The notes under the pieces: model-generated
What the model saw: the letters and a program-made list of their open reading frames with translations, nothing else
Database searches by the model: none
Told to the model about the DNA's origin: nothing
Assembly: GCF_000485595.1 (NCBI RefSeq)
Contig: NW_014577861.1
Span: 91,291 to 138,014 of the forward strand
Direction: 5' to 3'
Length of the DNA: 46,724 bases
DNA from: Priapulus caudatus
Lineage: Eukaryota; Priapulida; Priapulimorpha; Priapulimorphida; Priapulidae
Shown here: positions 32,965 to 44,009 of the stretch, piece by piece
How the letters are laid out: each line of letters opens with the position of its first letter
Position numbering within the stretch: the first letter of the stretch is position 1
Made by a program: the position numbers and the translations under genes

Positions 32965-33277
32965 GTATCTAGTCTAAATTTATTAAGCGTGCGTGTCTTT
33001 TTTAAAACGTTTTATTAGATATGTTCTTATAATATCCTATAAGATATGTACTAGAAACTAGTCGTGATGATATTATATTTTATTAGATCTATAGGCATCT
33101 TACAGATCCCACGTTACACGTTCAATCCATTCCATAAAAAAACATAATCGCGATGACAGATAAATAATTACAAGTCTCTTTATAGTATATATATGAATGC
33201 AAGTTTTACGACGTCGATTCGCACGTGTTGTTTCTGCACAATGTCTGTATACCTAACATTCCGACATGGCTTTCTAG

Positions 33278-33394
33278 GACAATCGATACCTTCGCCGATT
33301 TGATGACAATGCGTTCGACGGGATATTTATCAACAGAAGTGACGCAGTCTCGGCTGAAGTTTATTTCCGGGGTAACAATCTGAACTACCTACAG
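33278..33394 (+). CDS. Second LRR receptor copy, exon 2
   Basis: 39 codons, phase 0 at both ends, with acceptor TTTCTAG and donor GTATATTG, encoding DNRYLRRFDDNAFDG to NNLNYLQ. Differs from the minus-strand copy at a few residues (for example YFRG for HFRG) with no damage. Homology to the minus-strand locus continues to about 33570, where a CA repeat begins. Exons 3 and 4 were not found downstream on this strand. Confidence 0.75.
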
Positions 33395-33579
33395 GTATAT
33401 TGTCGTCAGTGCAAACTAACCTTCTATAGTACCGTAATAGAAGAGCTTGCGTATATAATAAATTGCTGATGTTAGTTTATTCCATATAATTGTGAGAAAA
33501 TCTTTGGATTACGTAATAAATAGAGGAGTGCATTATCTAGATGGGGATTGTTAAAACGTTCAATTCCACCTAAGTGTAT

Positions 33580-33582
<3 letters not shown>

Positions 33583-33616
<34 letters not shown>

Positions 33617-33647
33617 ACACACACACCAACACGCACACGCACACATG

Positions 33648-33683
<36 letters not shown>

Positions 33684-33738
33684 CACACATCACACACACA
33701 ACACACACACCACAGACAGACCCACATACACACACACA

Positions 33739-33778
<40 letters not shown>

Positions 33779-33848
33779 ACCACACACACATAAACCACAC
33801 ACCACACACACACACCACACACACACACACACATACACACCGCACGCA

Positions 33849-33880
<32 letters not shown>

Positions 33881-33915
33881 CACACATACACACGCACACA
33901 CACACACACACACAC
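33583..33915. repeat. CA-rich microsatellite
   Basis: About 330 bp of (CA)n with interruptions and a CACG block at 33840-33868. It marks the end of homology with the minus-strand LRR locus. Confidence 0.95.
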
Positions 33916-33919
33916 CGAA

Positions 33920-35300
33920 ACTTTATTAGAAACGCTTTACCAACGTTGAGATATTCCATTATTACCAGTAAAAGGTGAGATATTCTGACAGCAAAACATG
34001 TTGAAAAACTATCGATATGACATGTACTTTAAGCAAAGAATAAATTTTTTGTATGAGAGATATATATATATATATATGGATGATTGCTTTTCTAATACGT
34101 ACCTTATAGCAAAGTCATCCTCTGTTTCAATATAACGGTATCTGCAGTTATGAAAAGTGAGATAATTTCGACACGATGTATTATCGTAGGTTTCTTGTAG
34201 ATTGGAATTTGTAAAGATTTCCCATTACATGTCTTGTATATTATTTTAAGCCTAGCGTTTCCAGTAGGAAAGTAAATCACTCGCAGTGGAGGGTTTTCCT
34301 AATTTGGTTGTCAGTCGTGTGCGTAGTATGGTGGTGCCACCTGCAATTGCCGTACTTAATATTAGCAAATGTATAGTTTAGTTATCTTTGTAGAAATCGT
34401 GTGGCCAACTAAATTGTGATTCATGGCGTGTGTGTGTATATATAATCATTACAAACTCGCTGCAGTGTGTGCGTTGAGCTACGAGTACACTACTGATTAT
34501 TTTAGTGATTTATTAATTAATTGGTGGTTGTAAATGTATTGTAGATGTATTTTTGGGAAGGGGGCAGACATCTATAATTAGAGTATTAGTATTACGAGAT
34601 GAACCCAAGAGAAGATTACAGGATTATTATGGGTACGGCAGAACTAATCCGCAGAGCGGCGCTGATCGTCAACTCGGTTATTCAATGCAATTATGATTGT
34701 AAACACTTTAATTTAGACAGGTCCCTTAGCTTCATGATCGTTACAGAGCGGACAAAAGCATCAAACTTGGCACAGTTGTAGCCTATGGTAGTACTATAAA
34801 TATTAGAGGGGGTGCCCAATGTAGATATTCCTTAGAAGTGAATTACAGATGATTAAATGTTCGAACCGCGAATGTTTGCATTGTATACAGCTGTTAACCC
34901 CCCCCCCCCGCGCATACGCTATTGCGCTAAGTGTATTAACTCTCATATCTCGCGAACGAATTGAGATACATTTCTAAAATTCTAGATACCTATAAACACA
35001 TCGCTTAGCTATGGTATCTGCAAATTTTATGGCAGTTTATGGAAGCACGAATAGTTTAATTAATTACCAAAAATATACGTACGGTATCGTCATAGGATGA
35101 TGTTAGGACATCGTTACTGATTGCAACGATTCGGCAAAGTTCAAAGTTGTGTTAATAACAAAATATAGATAGCAGCAGCTCTAATACAGCTTTGAACCAG
35201 CTCTTTAGATAGTCCATAACAAATTCTATGATTTGTTTATTGTGTATAGTAAGACCGATAGTAACAAACCTAACCCCGAGTACAAACAATAGAAACTTAA
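33920..35300. other. AT-rich, no gene recognised
   Basis: No splice-bounded domain seen. A 60-codon frame at 34599-34781 (+) is unsupported. A C homopolymer at 34900-34909. If the methyltransferase at 35.3 kb has earlier exons with the (D/N/S)PP(Y/F/W) motif, I did not find them here. Confidence 0.45.
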
Positions 35301-35328
35301 TTGCTATTTTATTTTATTTTACGGAAAG

Positions 35329-35565
35329 CAAAGCCTCACGAATATGCTCCAGCATATAGTGGTTGGCCAGTGGCATACAGCGGAGCAGGAAAGGTGCAGC
35401 AACCTGGGAATGTTTTTTAGCAGACATGGTAGAGAGACCAGAGAGAGACGAAGACGGATCGAGACATTGTCAACGCAGAACAGCAACCAGAATACCTCTA
35501 CGCAGCAGTAATAGAAGCGTATAGTCATGAGAACGACACCGTGATCGATGCTTGCTCTGGGAGAT
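35329..35565 (+). pseudogene. DNA methyltransferase (N6_N4_Mtase-like), penultimate exon, possibly interrupted
   Basis: From 35433 the frame encodes DIVNAEQQPEYLYAAVIEAY, SHENDTVIDACSGR, then a donor GTATAT at 35566. This matches the helix (KP..LL..lI...) and motif I strand (VLDPFxGSGTT) near the C-terminus of bacterial-type N6/N4 amino-methyltransferases, which use S-adenosylmethionine. The same frame is open upstream from 35301 (KPHEYAPAYSGWPVAYSGAG, from a possible acceptor at 35328), but two TAG codons (35418, 35430) lie between. So the exon either starts at a GTAG acceptor near 35433 or is disabled. The catalytic PPY-type motif is not visible. Confidence 0.55.
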
Positions 35566-35818
35566 GTATATAAGTGTATTGCTCACCATATAATGTTATA
35601 AAGAAGGGAAGGAAGAAACGAAGTCATTCTGTCTAATCCAAGAGTAAATTATCATATGGCTTTCGTTTACTTACTTGTGCATGCTACTTCTTTTAAAAGA
35701 CGATAATATGGAATCTCAATTTCCAATTAATAGAAATTTGGTTTTAAGAGTGCAATGTTACAATACATTTTTTCAGAAAAAAACTTCTTTTAATAAATAG
35801 TGAAATCTATTTTTACAG

Positions 35819-35934
35819 GTACGGGGATAACAGCCGCAATGAGATTGAAGAGAAATTGTGTTGCAGTAGAAAACGATATCAAGCAGGTCGAAGCCATTAA
35901 GAGGAAACTCATACGCCTACAATGTAACTTGTAA
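35819..35934 (+). CDS. DNA methyltransferase (N6_N4_Mtase-like), last coding exon
   Basis: Acceptor CTATTTTTACAG, first two bases complete a Cys codon with the T left by the previous exon, then TGITAAMRLKRNCVAVENDI and KQVEAIKRKL... to TAA at 35932. This continues motif I (G.TT..A...L.RN), includes the acidic residue after strand 2 (VAVE) that binds the AdoMet ribose, and ends with the family's typical terminal helix. The splice-joined SG-RC-TGIT is two residues longer than the usual GSGTT loop. The intron is 253 bp. Placement with PF01555-type enzymes is by motif only. Confidence 0.6.
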
Positions 35935-36060
35935 ATGCTGTTTTGGGGAAAATTGTAGTCACGCAAATGTTGCCTATTTGGAACCCATTTTTAACATTAA
36001 ACAGAAGAAAACTTTAATATATTTTTAACAGTGATTTTGTATATAAAAAGTTGTATATAA

Positions 36061-36745
36061 ATAGTTTACTGTAATTTCATGTTTTTGTGTATGTCGCTCA
36101 TTGTGTAAATAGTGCATAAAACTAGTCATTTTTAAACGTTTGCGAACAAAAATATCTCTGTCTTATGAAGGTTATACTTGGACTAGTAATGCATTGCATT
36201 TCAAGTGTTTAGATAAAAAAAAAATTTATTATCGGTATTGCTAATAATTAAGCTGTGATTAATTTCAACCTGTACACGTAGTAGTTTTTCTGAATAAGTC
36301 ACTCAATAACTATGCTTAGTACATGTATCCGTCTCTCAAGTGTGTAATACATAAGCTATGATTTAATACTTTTAGGCGAATATTAACTTTTACTACATTG
36401 GTATAAATAGTTTACTATATTTTCATGTTTTTGCGTATGTCGCTCATTATGTAAATAGTGCAAAACTAGTATTTTTTAAACGTTTGCGAACAAAAATATC
36501 TCTGTCTTAAAGGTTATATACTTGGACTAGTAATGCATTGCATTTCAAATGTTTGCATAAAAAATTATTATTACCGGTATAATTGCTAATAAGCTGTGAT
36601 TTCAACCTGTACACGTAGTAGTTTTTCTGAATAAGCCACACAGTAATAATTCTTAGTACATGTAACCGTGTCTCAAGTGTGTAATACATAAGCTATGATT
36701 TAAACTTTTAGGCGAATATTAACTTTTACTACATTAGTATATTCA
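36061..36745. repeat. Tandem duplication, 346-bp unit, two copies
   Basis: ATAGTTTACT...TTTTACTACATT occurs from 36061 and again from 36407, downstream of the methyltransferase stop and probably within or beyond its 3' UTR. The copies differ by small indels. Confidence 0.85.
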
Positions 36746-37043
36746 AGCATGTTTAACGTTGATTTTGTAACTGATGCAAGGAAATATAGTCTGTTAATAA
36801 ATTTGATTTTTACAATAAACTAGTGTCACAATATCTATCTATTTGATTATACTGGCATGCGGCTTTAATAGGCATCTTTAAATGTTGTGAAGTATATCAT
36901 TACTCAACGATTCTATCACGACCTTAGTCTATTCCCAAACTTAGCAGCTGCGCACTGTTTATCGTTTTTATAGCAAGCATTTTGAACGTTGATCTTGTGA
37001 CTGCATGATGCAAGGAAACAGTCTGTTTGACTTGGCAGTCGTT

Positions 37044-37230
37044 GTTATCAGGGCTGCTATATAGCACCTCTTATAAAAACCGGTTGGTGGTCTGCATACG
37101 GGGAGTTTTAGCAGGAAGCTAGCCGTCGCGCGCTGTTATCAGGGCTGCTATATAGCACCCCTCATAAACACTGGTTGTTGGTCTGCATACGGAGAGCTTT
37201 AGCAGGAAGTTAGCAGTCGCGCTGTTATCA
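37044..37230. repeat. Tandem duplication, about 90-bp unit, two copies
   Basis: GTTATCAGGGCTGCTATATA begins at 37044 and again at 37135; a third start is truncated at 37224. Confidence 0.85.
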
Positions 37231-37422
37231 AAAAGAGGATTATAAATTCATGGTATAAAGCAACATATTAGAGCAGGTGTAAGGCACACCAGCTAAATTA
37301 TAAGCAAAATAGTCAACGCATAGCTTTTTGAAAAGCTTGAACTTTACTTTTGCTAAATATCATAAAATTCTTCTCACCTATAGCTTGTATATAAAATTAC
37401 AGCAACAAAAAAGTAGTGACGC

Positions 37423-37875
37423 TTGTTATCTAGCAGAAATTCTCATTTCCAAGAATTCAAAAGTATTTCCAGTGGTGTTAAGGGTAGGTCGGACAGGCGG
37501 CAGTCGCAGACCTCGCAGGTGGTTTGCGTGACTGCATCCCACATGACGACAGGCGGAGGCGGTGGTCTCCGGACTCCCGACCGACTCCACGGTTATATCA
37601 CCGTCCACGTGTCCGCTCGCGGGCATCCACGACCACTCCCCGTGATGGTGACCGGCACCGGTGCACTCGCGCACTGGCGCACCATCGCACTGGCGCCGGG
37701 AGGTGGTGGGCTCGGGCCCTGCAAGGGCCCGAGACCTGATCCCCGAGCAAACGCCCGCATCTGGCGCCGGCCTGCCACCTGCTGGCACTGCGGCGGCGTG
37801 GTAGGGATCCTGCGGGGGATGTCCTCCCACGTCTCGGCCGGTGCGGCCTCCTCCGCCACTGCCGAGATGAACTGA
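37423..37875 (+). pseudogene. Possible retrotransposon gag remnant
   Basis: A GC-rich plus-strand frame of 150 codons that ends RRPATCWHCGGV followed by disrupted sequence. CWHC-GG-V-G with downstream L-R resembles the first half of a CCHC zinc knuckle of gag proteins, with the His and last Cys lost. The duplicate at 41780-42090 has more indels. Minus-strand frames from an ATG at 37889 (MATRYQFISAV) are equally open, so strand and identity are uncertain. Confidence 0.3.
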
Positions 37876-39748
37876 TATCGGGTCGCCATTTCCTTCTTTG
37901 ATGATCGGATGATTCTCGGGAGATCGTTGAAAACTACATGGCGGTGAAGGGAGAGGGGTCAGTAGCTGCAGCTTAGGTACGGATATCGTGAAGGTAATGA
38001 ATTAACACAGTTTCGTTATAATTAATGCAACGCAAACATCCGTTACAGGTGCTATCGAAAGATTACTGCCATGCTATTATAGGTTATATCACCCTTCTCA
38101 CACTTAATCGGGACTGTATCGAATTGAACGTTATTATTCCGCCCGTGTATACTCATGCGTTATAATATCTATCCTACGTAGTTCCGCAGGTCCGCTACAT
38201 ACATGCGGACTGTCTCAAACTACTGCCACTGCACTGCAACAACAATACATAGCGATTAGTGCATGACAATCTAGTAATACATATTAGAACACTTTTGTTA
38301 CAGTTAAGTACCAATATCATCCGGCGTTCTCTATACTTTTAATTATCGTTTACTTGACTTTACGTATACGTACGGCGAACGTCATACTTAATTATTTCTT
38401 CTAGTCGTGCTTAGTATATCGCTACTCTCGGAATCTGCTAACGAATGATTGAAAACGGTGGTTCGTCCTCGCTGCTGAATGAACATTATTATCGAAAAAT
38501 CTGATGATAACGTGAAAATAAAGATCTTTGTCGAATTTCAGTTTGGTGAAAGTTTTGCTACGCGTCATTAATGGATTCTCACGATTATTTCACGTTGTAT
38601 AGCGGATGTAGAACATGCATGCTCAGACTCCCCCATATGAAGCCTGCCATATTTTAATTAAACTCGTATGATTCTGAGGCAAAAACACTTTTAAACACTA
38701 TAACCAGGTTTAAACCAAGATTTACGTTAGCCAGTAACTGCCACTTAGGTTAGCCAGTCCTAAATAATGAACTGAAAATAATCCTGAAAATAATGTGTTG
38801 TGGATATGGGTCGCATACTTGGCCATTTTTGAAATTTCTATAATTGACTACTTATAATAATAACAACGATATATGCCCACACATATATAAGTCAAACTAT
38901 AATTATAACACTACAATCCTATATGCTTAACAATATAATCCCGTACCTAACTAAATTTAACTATGCAGATGGACTTTTCCGTACTACACGACGAAGTCTA
39001 ATAGATCTATCTATACCTATCTCATGGTTCCATTTATGAAAGTATGTATGTCATATATGGCGTGTCTGTGTGCACATTAGCCGGTCGTTAAACTGCTATA
39101 GTAAGTCGCAACTCAGTATTACGTTAAACTACTATTAATACCACTCCCAGATCTGAGATAATACTTGATTCTAAAACAAAAATAATAATAACAACCGAAT
39201 TAACAATTTATTATTCGCGGTTCATTCCATTGCCGTGGGTAACACCAATGGCTAATTTCAAGTCAACCGTGTTAAGTCGTATAGCGTTTTACTCTACGCG
39301 TCGGAAAATACTCTAATTAATCTATATTTAATCAATAAAGCATTTTTGATATGGTGATAGTGTCGGTTGAATGATACTGCAAAGTACAGAAACTTCCTAG
39401 TACCTAAGCACTGTAAAAAAGCTGACCATTCATGAACCTATCTATTGAAATGTGCGTCTTGTATTTAATGTTTGATATGCAAACGACCAGGAGTATATAA
39501 AACACTTATTTTTATTAAACGGTCTTAGCATAGATACCGTCATTATAGATATCATCAAGAGCAGATAAAGAAGGACCTTCTTTATGAAAAGCAAGAGCAG
39601 CGTTCTTTTCAGAAAGAGCAGACCTTCTTTATCTGCTCTTGATATCATATATTCAACGTCACGGTATTCCATTATCTTGGCCCTATACGTAAGACCGATA
39701 TTTTCAGTAGAATAGATTTACTAGATCTACTCAGTCTGTCTGTCTGTT
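37560..39748. repeat. Long direct repeat, copy R3 (clean)
   Basis: Pairs with 41780-43985 in the same orientation. Its right part (from 38449) is the short form of the R1/R2 family, starting near TGATTGAAAACGG and ending with TCTG units at 39733-39747. It carries a nested MITE at 39556-39641 that is absent from R2. Confidence 0.85.
39556..39641. mobile_element. MITE, CAAGAGC family, 86 bp, 7-bp target duplication
   Basis: Perfect 19-bp inverted ends CAAGAGCAGATAAAGAAGG. Flanked by ATATCAT on both sides (39549-39555, 39642-39648). Copy R2 has only one ATATCAT and no insert at the equivalent site (17860s), which documents the empty site. Confidence 0.85.
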
Positions 39749-39789
39749 TAAAAACTTCTTTTAATAAATAGTGAAATCTATTTTTACAG

Positions 39790-39905
39790 GTACGGGGATA
39801 ACAGCCGCAATGAGATTGAAGAGAAATTGTGTTGCAGTAGAAAACAATATCAAGCAGGTCGAAGCCATTAAGAGGAAACTAATACGCCTACAATGTAACT
39901 TGTAA
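39790..39905 (+). pseudogene. Duplicate of the methyltransferase last exon
   Basis: 39750-40077 duplicates part of the intron, the last exon and the 3' flank of the methyltransferase at 35.8 kb, with acceptor, frame and stop preserved. Within the exon I see one synonymous change and one Asp-to-Asn change, no indels. It is joined on the left to a TCTG array and on the right to unrelated sequence, with no partner exon, so it is an orphan. Confidence 0.7.
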
Positions 39906-40036
39906 ATGCTGTTTTGGGGAAAATTGTAGTCACGCAAATGTTGCCTATTTGGAACCCATTTTTAATATTAAACAGAAGAAAACTTTAATATATTTTTAAC
40001 AGTGATTTTGTGTATAATAAGTTGTATATAAATAGT

Positions 40037-40354
40037 TTACTGTAATTTAATGTTTTTGTGTATGTCGCTCATTGTGTCCGTTGACGTCGATGTCTGACCC
40101 GTATCGAACCCGTCGTTGTCTGTGTCCTCTTCATTTGGCGGGTATCTCAAGGTCGCTGCCCTCTGGGGCTGTCGACGTGTGCCGTGCCGTGTGCCGCCCA
40201 TAATTACTGGTAGATTCGCTTCTCCTAGCACCATTAGTGAGTGTCCCGTTACGGAAGTTAGCGCGTGCTTGCATCTTGTTGACATCCCGCTGTCTTTCCG
40301 TATCGGATTCGGCTGGCTGGTGGCTCCTGAACATGCTTCGGTGTCTCGTTTCAC
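40037..40354 (-). CDS. Hypothetical protein, uncertain frame
   Basis: Minus-strand open frame of 105 codons with an acidic C-terminal part (NEEDTDNDGFDTGQTSTSTD). An overlapping minus frame (40131-40334) is also open. GC content is above the flanks. No domain recognised and no clear splice sites; the 3' end runs into the duplicated methyltransferase flank at 40077, which makes the C-terminus chimeric. Confidence 0.25.
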   Translation of the reverse strand: MKRDTEACSGATSQPNPIRKDSGMSTRCKHALTSVTGHSLMVLGEANLPVIMGGTRHGTRRQPQRAATLRYPPNEEDTDNDGFDTGQTSTSTDTMSDIHKNIKLQ

Positions 40355-40836
40355 ACCCGAATTATACCGGCAAGTTAGCGCAAGTAAATGCAGGCTCCTT
40401 GCACATTTTCCAGACGCAATACCCTACAACTGACAGCAATCAGTTTCCATGACAACTATATACAACAACTCCTAAAATTCCCGCTACCGCAATATCGACA
40501 TACTTGTTACTAGCCGCTAACTAAATTCCATCGTACAGTATAAGAAACAAATATAAAATCGAAGATACCATTTGTAAGACTTAATTGCTAAACATTACAT
40601 GTGGGTCTGACCCACCTACTAATAGCGAACTCCCGTTTAGGCCCCGTTAATTAAAGCTCATCGTTCCGAGAGACATTCAGAGTCAACGCTTCTCACTAGC
40701 TATCGATAGTTACCATCTCAACACCATGCATACCTATTATGCGCCAACTGTGCGGCTCCGCAACGGTAGTACTCAATAGCTTCCAGACCCCACATACTTA
40801 TATTGCTGTCCCCTGGGGTTGGCGACGTTCTCCTTG

Positions 40837-41448
40837 TTACAGATCGCGTACTTGCGATTGCTGGTATGTCTTAGCGATGACGTCCTGGGCTGCCTTAGCT
40901 GCCTCACGGGTATCGCGGGCCTCACTCAGGGCGGCGAGGGTCTCGGTCATCCTTTCAGCTTCTGCGCCGTTGGTACGTGCGAGCGCCGTCTCCAGTGTAG
41001 TGATCTCCATCTGCTGTTTCTTCTTGAGGCGGGAAACCTCGCTGTTCAGCTTGGCCTCCTGGACATACTCGTTGGAAGCGCGCAGCTTCACTCTGCAGGT
41101 CTTCACCTTCTCAACGCTGGTGAGCTTCGCCTGCGTCACGGTCGGCTGCTGATAATGACGCTGCTGCGGGCTGCTGACGATTCTACGGTGTTGCTGCTGA
41201 TGATGCCGCTTCTGCTGGTTGCTGACGATTCTACGGTGTGGCTGCTGACGATGACGCTGCTGCGGCTGCTGCTGCTGCTGGCTCCCTGCTGATGCTGACG
41301 CTGCTGACTCGCTGGTGACGATGATGATGACGATGCTGCTGCCGATGACGCTGCTGATGATGACGTTGCTGCTGACGATGACGCTGCTGCGGCTGCTGCT
41401 GATGGTTCTACAGTGTGGCTGCTGATGGTTCTTGCTGATGTTGATTCG
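40837..41448 (-). CDS. Gln/His/Ser-rich and coiled-coil protein, terminal exon
   Basis: One minus-strand frame is open for 612 bases from a TGA at 41451 to TAA at 40837. The first half is encoded by imperfect CAG/CAT/GTC triplet repeats (poly-Gln, QQRH and Ser/Ile/Val-rich runs). The second half is a charged alpha-helical coiled coil (KLTSVEKVKTCRVKLRAS, then SRLKKKQQMEITTLETAL, ending SQVRDL). There is no ATG at its beginning, so it needs an upstream exon; a donor GTGAGT lies at about 41485 (-) after a short basic open stretch. Family not recognised; it could be an element ORF or a host gene between the two large repeats. Confidence 0.4.
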   Translation of the reverse strand, partial: RINISKNHQQPHCRTISSSRSSVIVSSNVIISSVIGSSIVIIIVTSESAASASAGSQQQQQPQQRHRQQPHRRIVSNQQKRHHQQQHRRIVSSPQQRHYQQPTVTQAKLTSVEKVKTCRVKLRASNEYVQEAKLNSEVSRLKKKQQMEITTLETALARTNGAEAERMTETLAALSEARDTREAAKAAQDVIAKTYQQSQVRDL

Positions 41449-41779
41449 TCATTGTTGATTGTGATGATGAATGTTACTCACGTCACTCGCTCGCCAATAA
41501 CTCTTCTTGCTCTCCGTTTCTTGCTGCTGACTCCCTTCCGCACGAAATCCTGGTCCACGGCTCCAGTGTTATATAGGTGATACAGTTTCCGTAATGGTAT
41601 AGTTTCGTACGTTTCGTGCTGCGGTGAAGCTTGAAGGCAACGTCAGCACTTGTCTCTGTGTCTCGTGCGATGTGAGTCGTTGACGATGGCGATCACAGAA
41701 AAACCAACACGTCTTATGGTAACAGATGAGATGCTATTTTATTCTACTCAGAGGCTTACTGATGCAGACTATGTGTAGT

Positions 41780-43985
41780 ACTCCGGACTCCCGACCGACT
41801 CCACGGTTATATCACCGTCACCGTGTCGCTCGCGGCATCCACGACCGACTCCCCGTGATGGTGACGCGCACCGGTGCACTCGCGCACTGTGCGCACCATC
41901 GCACTGGCGCCGGGAGGTGGTGGGCTCGGGCCCTGCAAGGCCCGAGACCTGATCCCCGAGCAAACGCCCGCATCTGGCGCCGGCCTGCCACTGCTGGCAC
42001 TGGCGGCGCGTGGTAGGGATCCTGCGGGGGATGTCCTCCACGTCTCGGCCGGGCGGCCTCCTCGCCACTGCCGAGATGAACTGATATCGGGTCGCCATTT
42101 CCTTCTTTGATGATCGGATGATTTCTCGGAGATCGTTGAAAACTACATGGCGGTGAAGGGAGAGGGGTCAGTAAGCTGCAGGCTTAGGTACGGATATCGT
42201 GAATGGTAATGGAATTAACACAGTTTCGTTATATATTAATGCAACGCAAACATCCGTTACAGGTGCTATCGAAAGATTACTGCCATTGTATTATAGGTTA
42301 TATCACGTCTCACACTTAAATCGGAGACTGTATCGAATTGAACGTTATTAATTCCGCCTGTGTATACTCATGCGTTATAATATCTTCCTACGTAAGTTCC
42401 GCAGGTCCGCTACATACATGCGGCTGTCTCAAACTACTGCCACTGCACTGCAACAACAATACATAACGATTAGTGCATGACATCTAGTAATACATATTAG
42501 AACACTTTGTTACAGTTAAGTACCAATATCATCCGGCGTTCTCTATACTTTTAATTATCTGTTTACTTGACTTTACTAATACGTACGGCGAACGTCATAC
42601 TTAATTATTTCTTCTAGTCGTGCTTAGTATATCGCTACTCTCGCGAATCTGCTAACGAAGATTGAAAACGGTGTGTTCGTCCTCGCTGCTGAATGAACAT
42701 TATTATCGAAAAATCTGATGATAACGTGAAAATAAAGATCTTTGTCGAATTTCAGTTTGCGTTGAAAGTTTTGCTACGCGTCAATTAATGGATTCTCACG
42801 ATTATTTCACGTTGTATAGCGTATGTAGAACATGCATGCTCAGACTCCCCAATATGAAGCCTGCCATATTTTAATTAAACTCGTATGATTCTCGAGGCAA
42901 AACACTTTTAAACACTATAACCAGGTTTAAACCAAATTTACGTTAGCCAGTAACTGCCACTTAGGTTAGCCAGTAAGAACATCCTGAAATAATGTGTTGT
43001 GGAATATGGGCTTGCATACTTGGCCATTTTTTGAAATTTCGATAATTGATTACTTATAATAATAACAACGATATATGCCACACATATATAAGTCAACTAT
43101 AATTATAACACTACAATCCTAATATGCTTAACAATATAATCCCGTACTAAAAATTTAACTATGCAGATTAGACTTTTCCGTACTACACGACGAAGTCTAA
43201 TAGATCTATCTATACCTATCTCATGGTTCCATTTATGAAAGTATATATGTCATATATGGCGTGTCTGGTGCTGCACACTAGCCGGTCCACAGCTGTCGTT
43301 AAACTGCTATAGTAAGTCGCAACTCAGTATTACGTTAAAATACTATTAATACCACTCCCAGATCTGAGATAATACTTGATTCTAAACAAAAATAATATAA
43401 CAACCGCAATTAACAATTTATTATTCGCAGGTTCATTCCATTGCCGTGGGTAACTACCATTGGCTAATTTCAAGTCAACCGTGTAAGTCGTATAGCGTTT
43501 TACTCTACGCGTCGGAAAATATCTAATTAATCTATATTTTAATTTATAAAGCATTTTTGATTATGGTGATAGTGTCGGTTGAATGATATACTGCAATTGA
43601 AATATACTGCATGATATACTGCATATTACTGCATATGAAAATACTGCAAAGTACAGAAACTTCCTAGTACCTAAGCACGTGTGAAAAGCTGCACCATTCA
43701 TGAACCTATCTATTGAAATGTGCGCTCTTGTATTTATGTTTGATAATGCAACACGACCAGGAGTATATATAAAACACTTATTTTTATTAAACGTGTCTTA
43801 GCATAGATACGCGTCATTATAGATATCATCAAGAGCAGATAAAGAAGGACCTTTCTTATGAAAAGCAAGGCAGCGTTCTTTCAGAAAGAGCAGACCTTCT
43901 TTATCTGCTATTGATATCATATATACAACGTCACGGTATTCCATTATCTTGGCCTTATACGTAAGACCGATATTTACAGTAGAAT
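41780..43985. repeat. Long direct repeat, copy R4 (noisy)
   Basis: Counterpart of 37560-39735 with many single-base indels and a local expansion of ATACTGCAT units at 43585-43640. It ends in TAGA units (43988-44006) instead of TCTG. Confidence 0.85.
43830..43913. mobile_element. MITE, CAAGAGC family, copy in R4
   Basis: Same insertion as at 39556-39641, flanked by ATATCAT (43823-43829, 43914-43920), with several small differences; it moved with the larger duplication rather than inserting again. Confidence 0.8.
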
Positions 43986-44009
43986 ATTATATAGATAGAT
44001 AGATAGATT

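Noticed and set aside
35329-35430. Upstream plus-frame-1 reading through the methyltransferase exon (QSLTNMLQH...)
   Set aside because: It is out of frame with the motif I segment; on careful counting the matching frame is KPHEYAPAYS with two TAG codons after it.
40819-41292. Leu-rich plus-strand frame of 157 codons
   Set aside because: Antisense of the Gln-rich/coiled-coil frame; poly-Leu comes from the CTG strand of CAG repeats.
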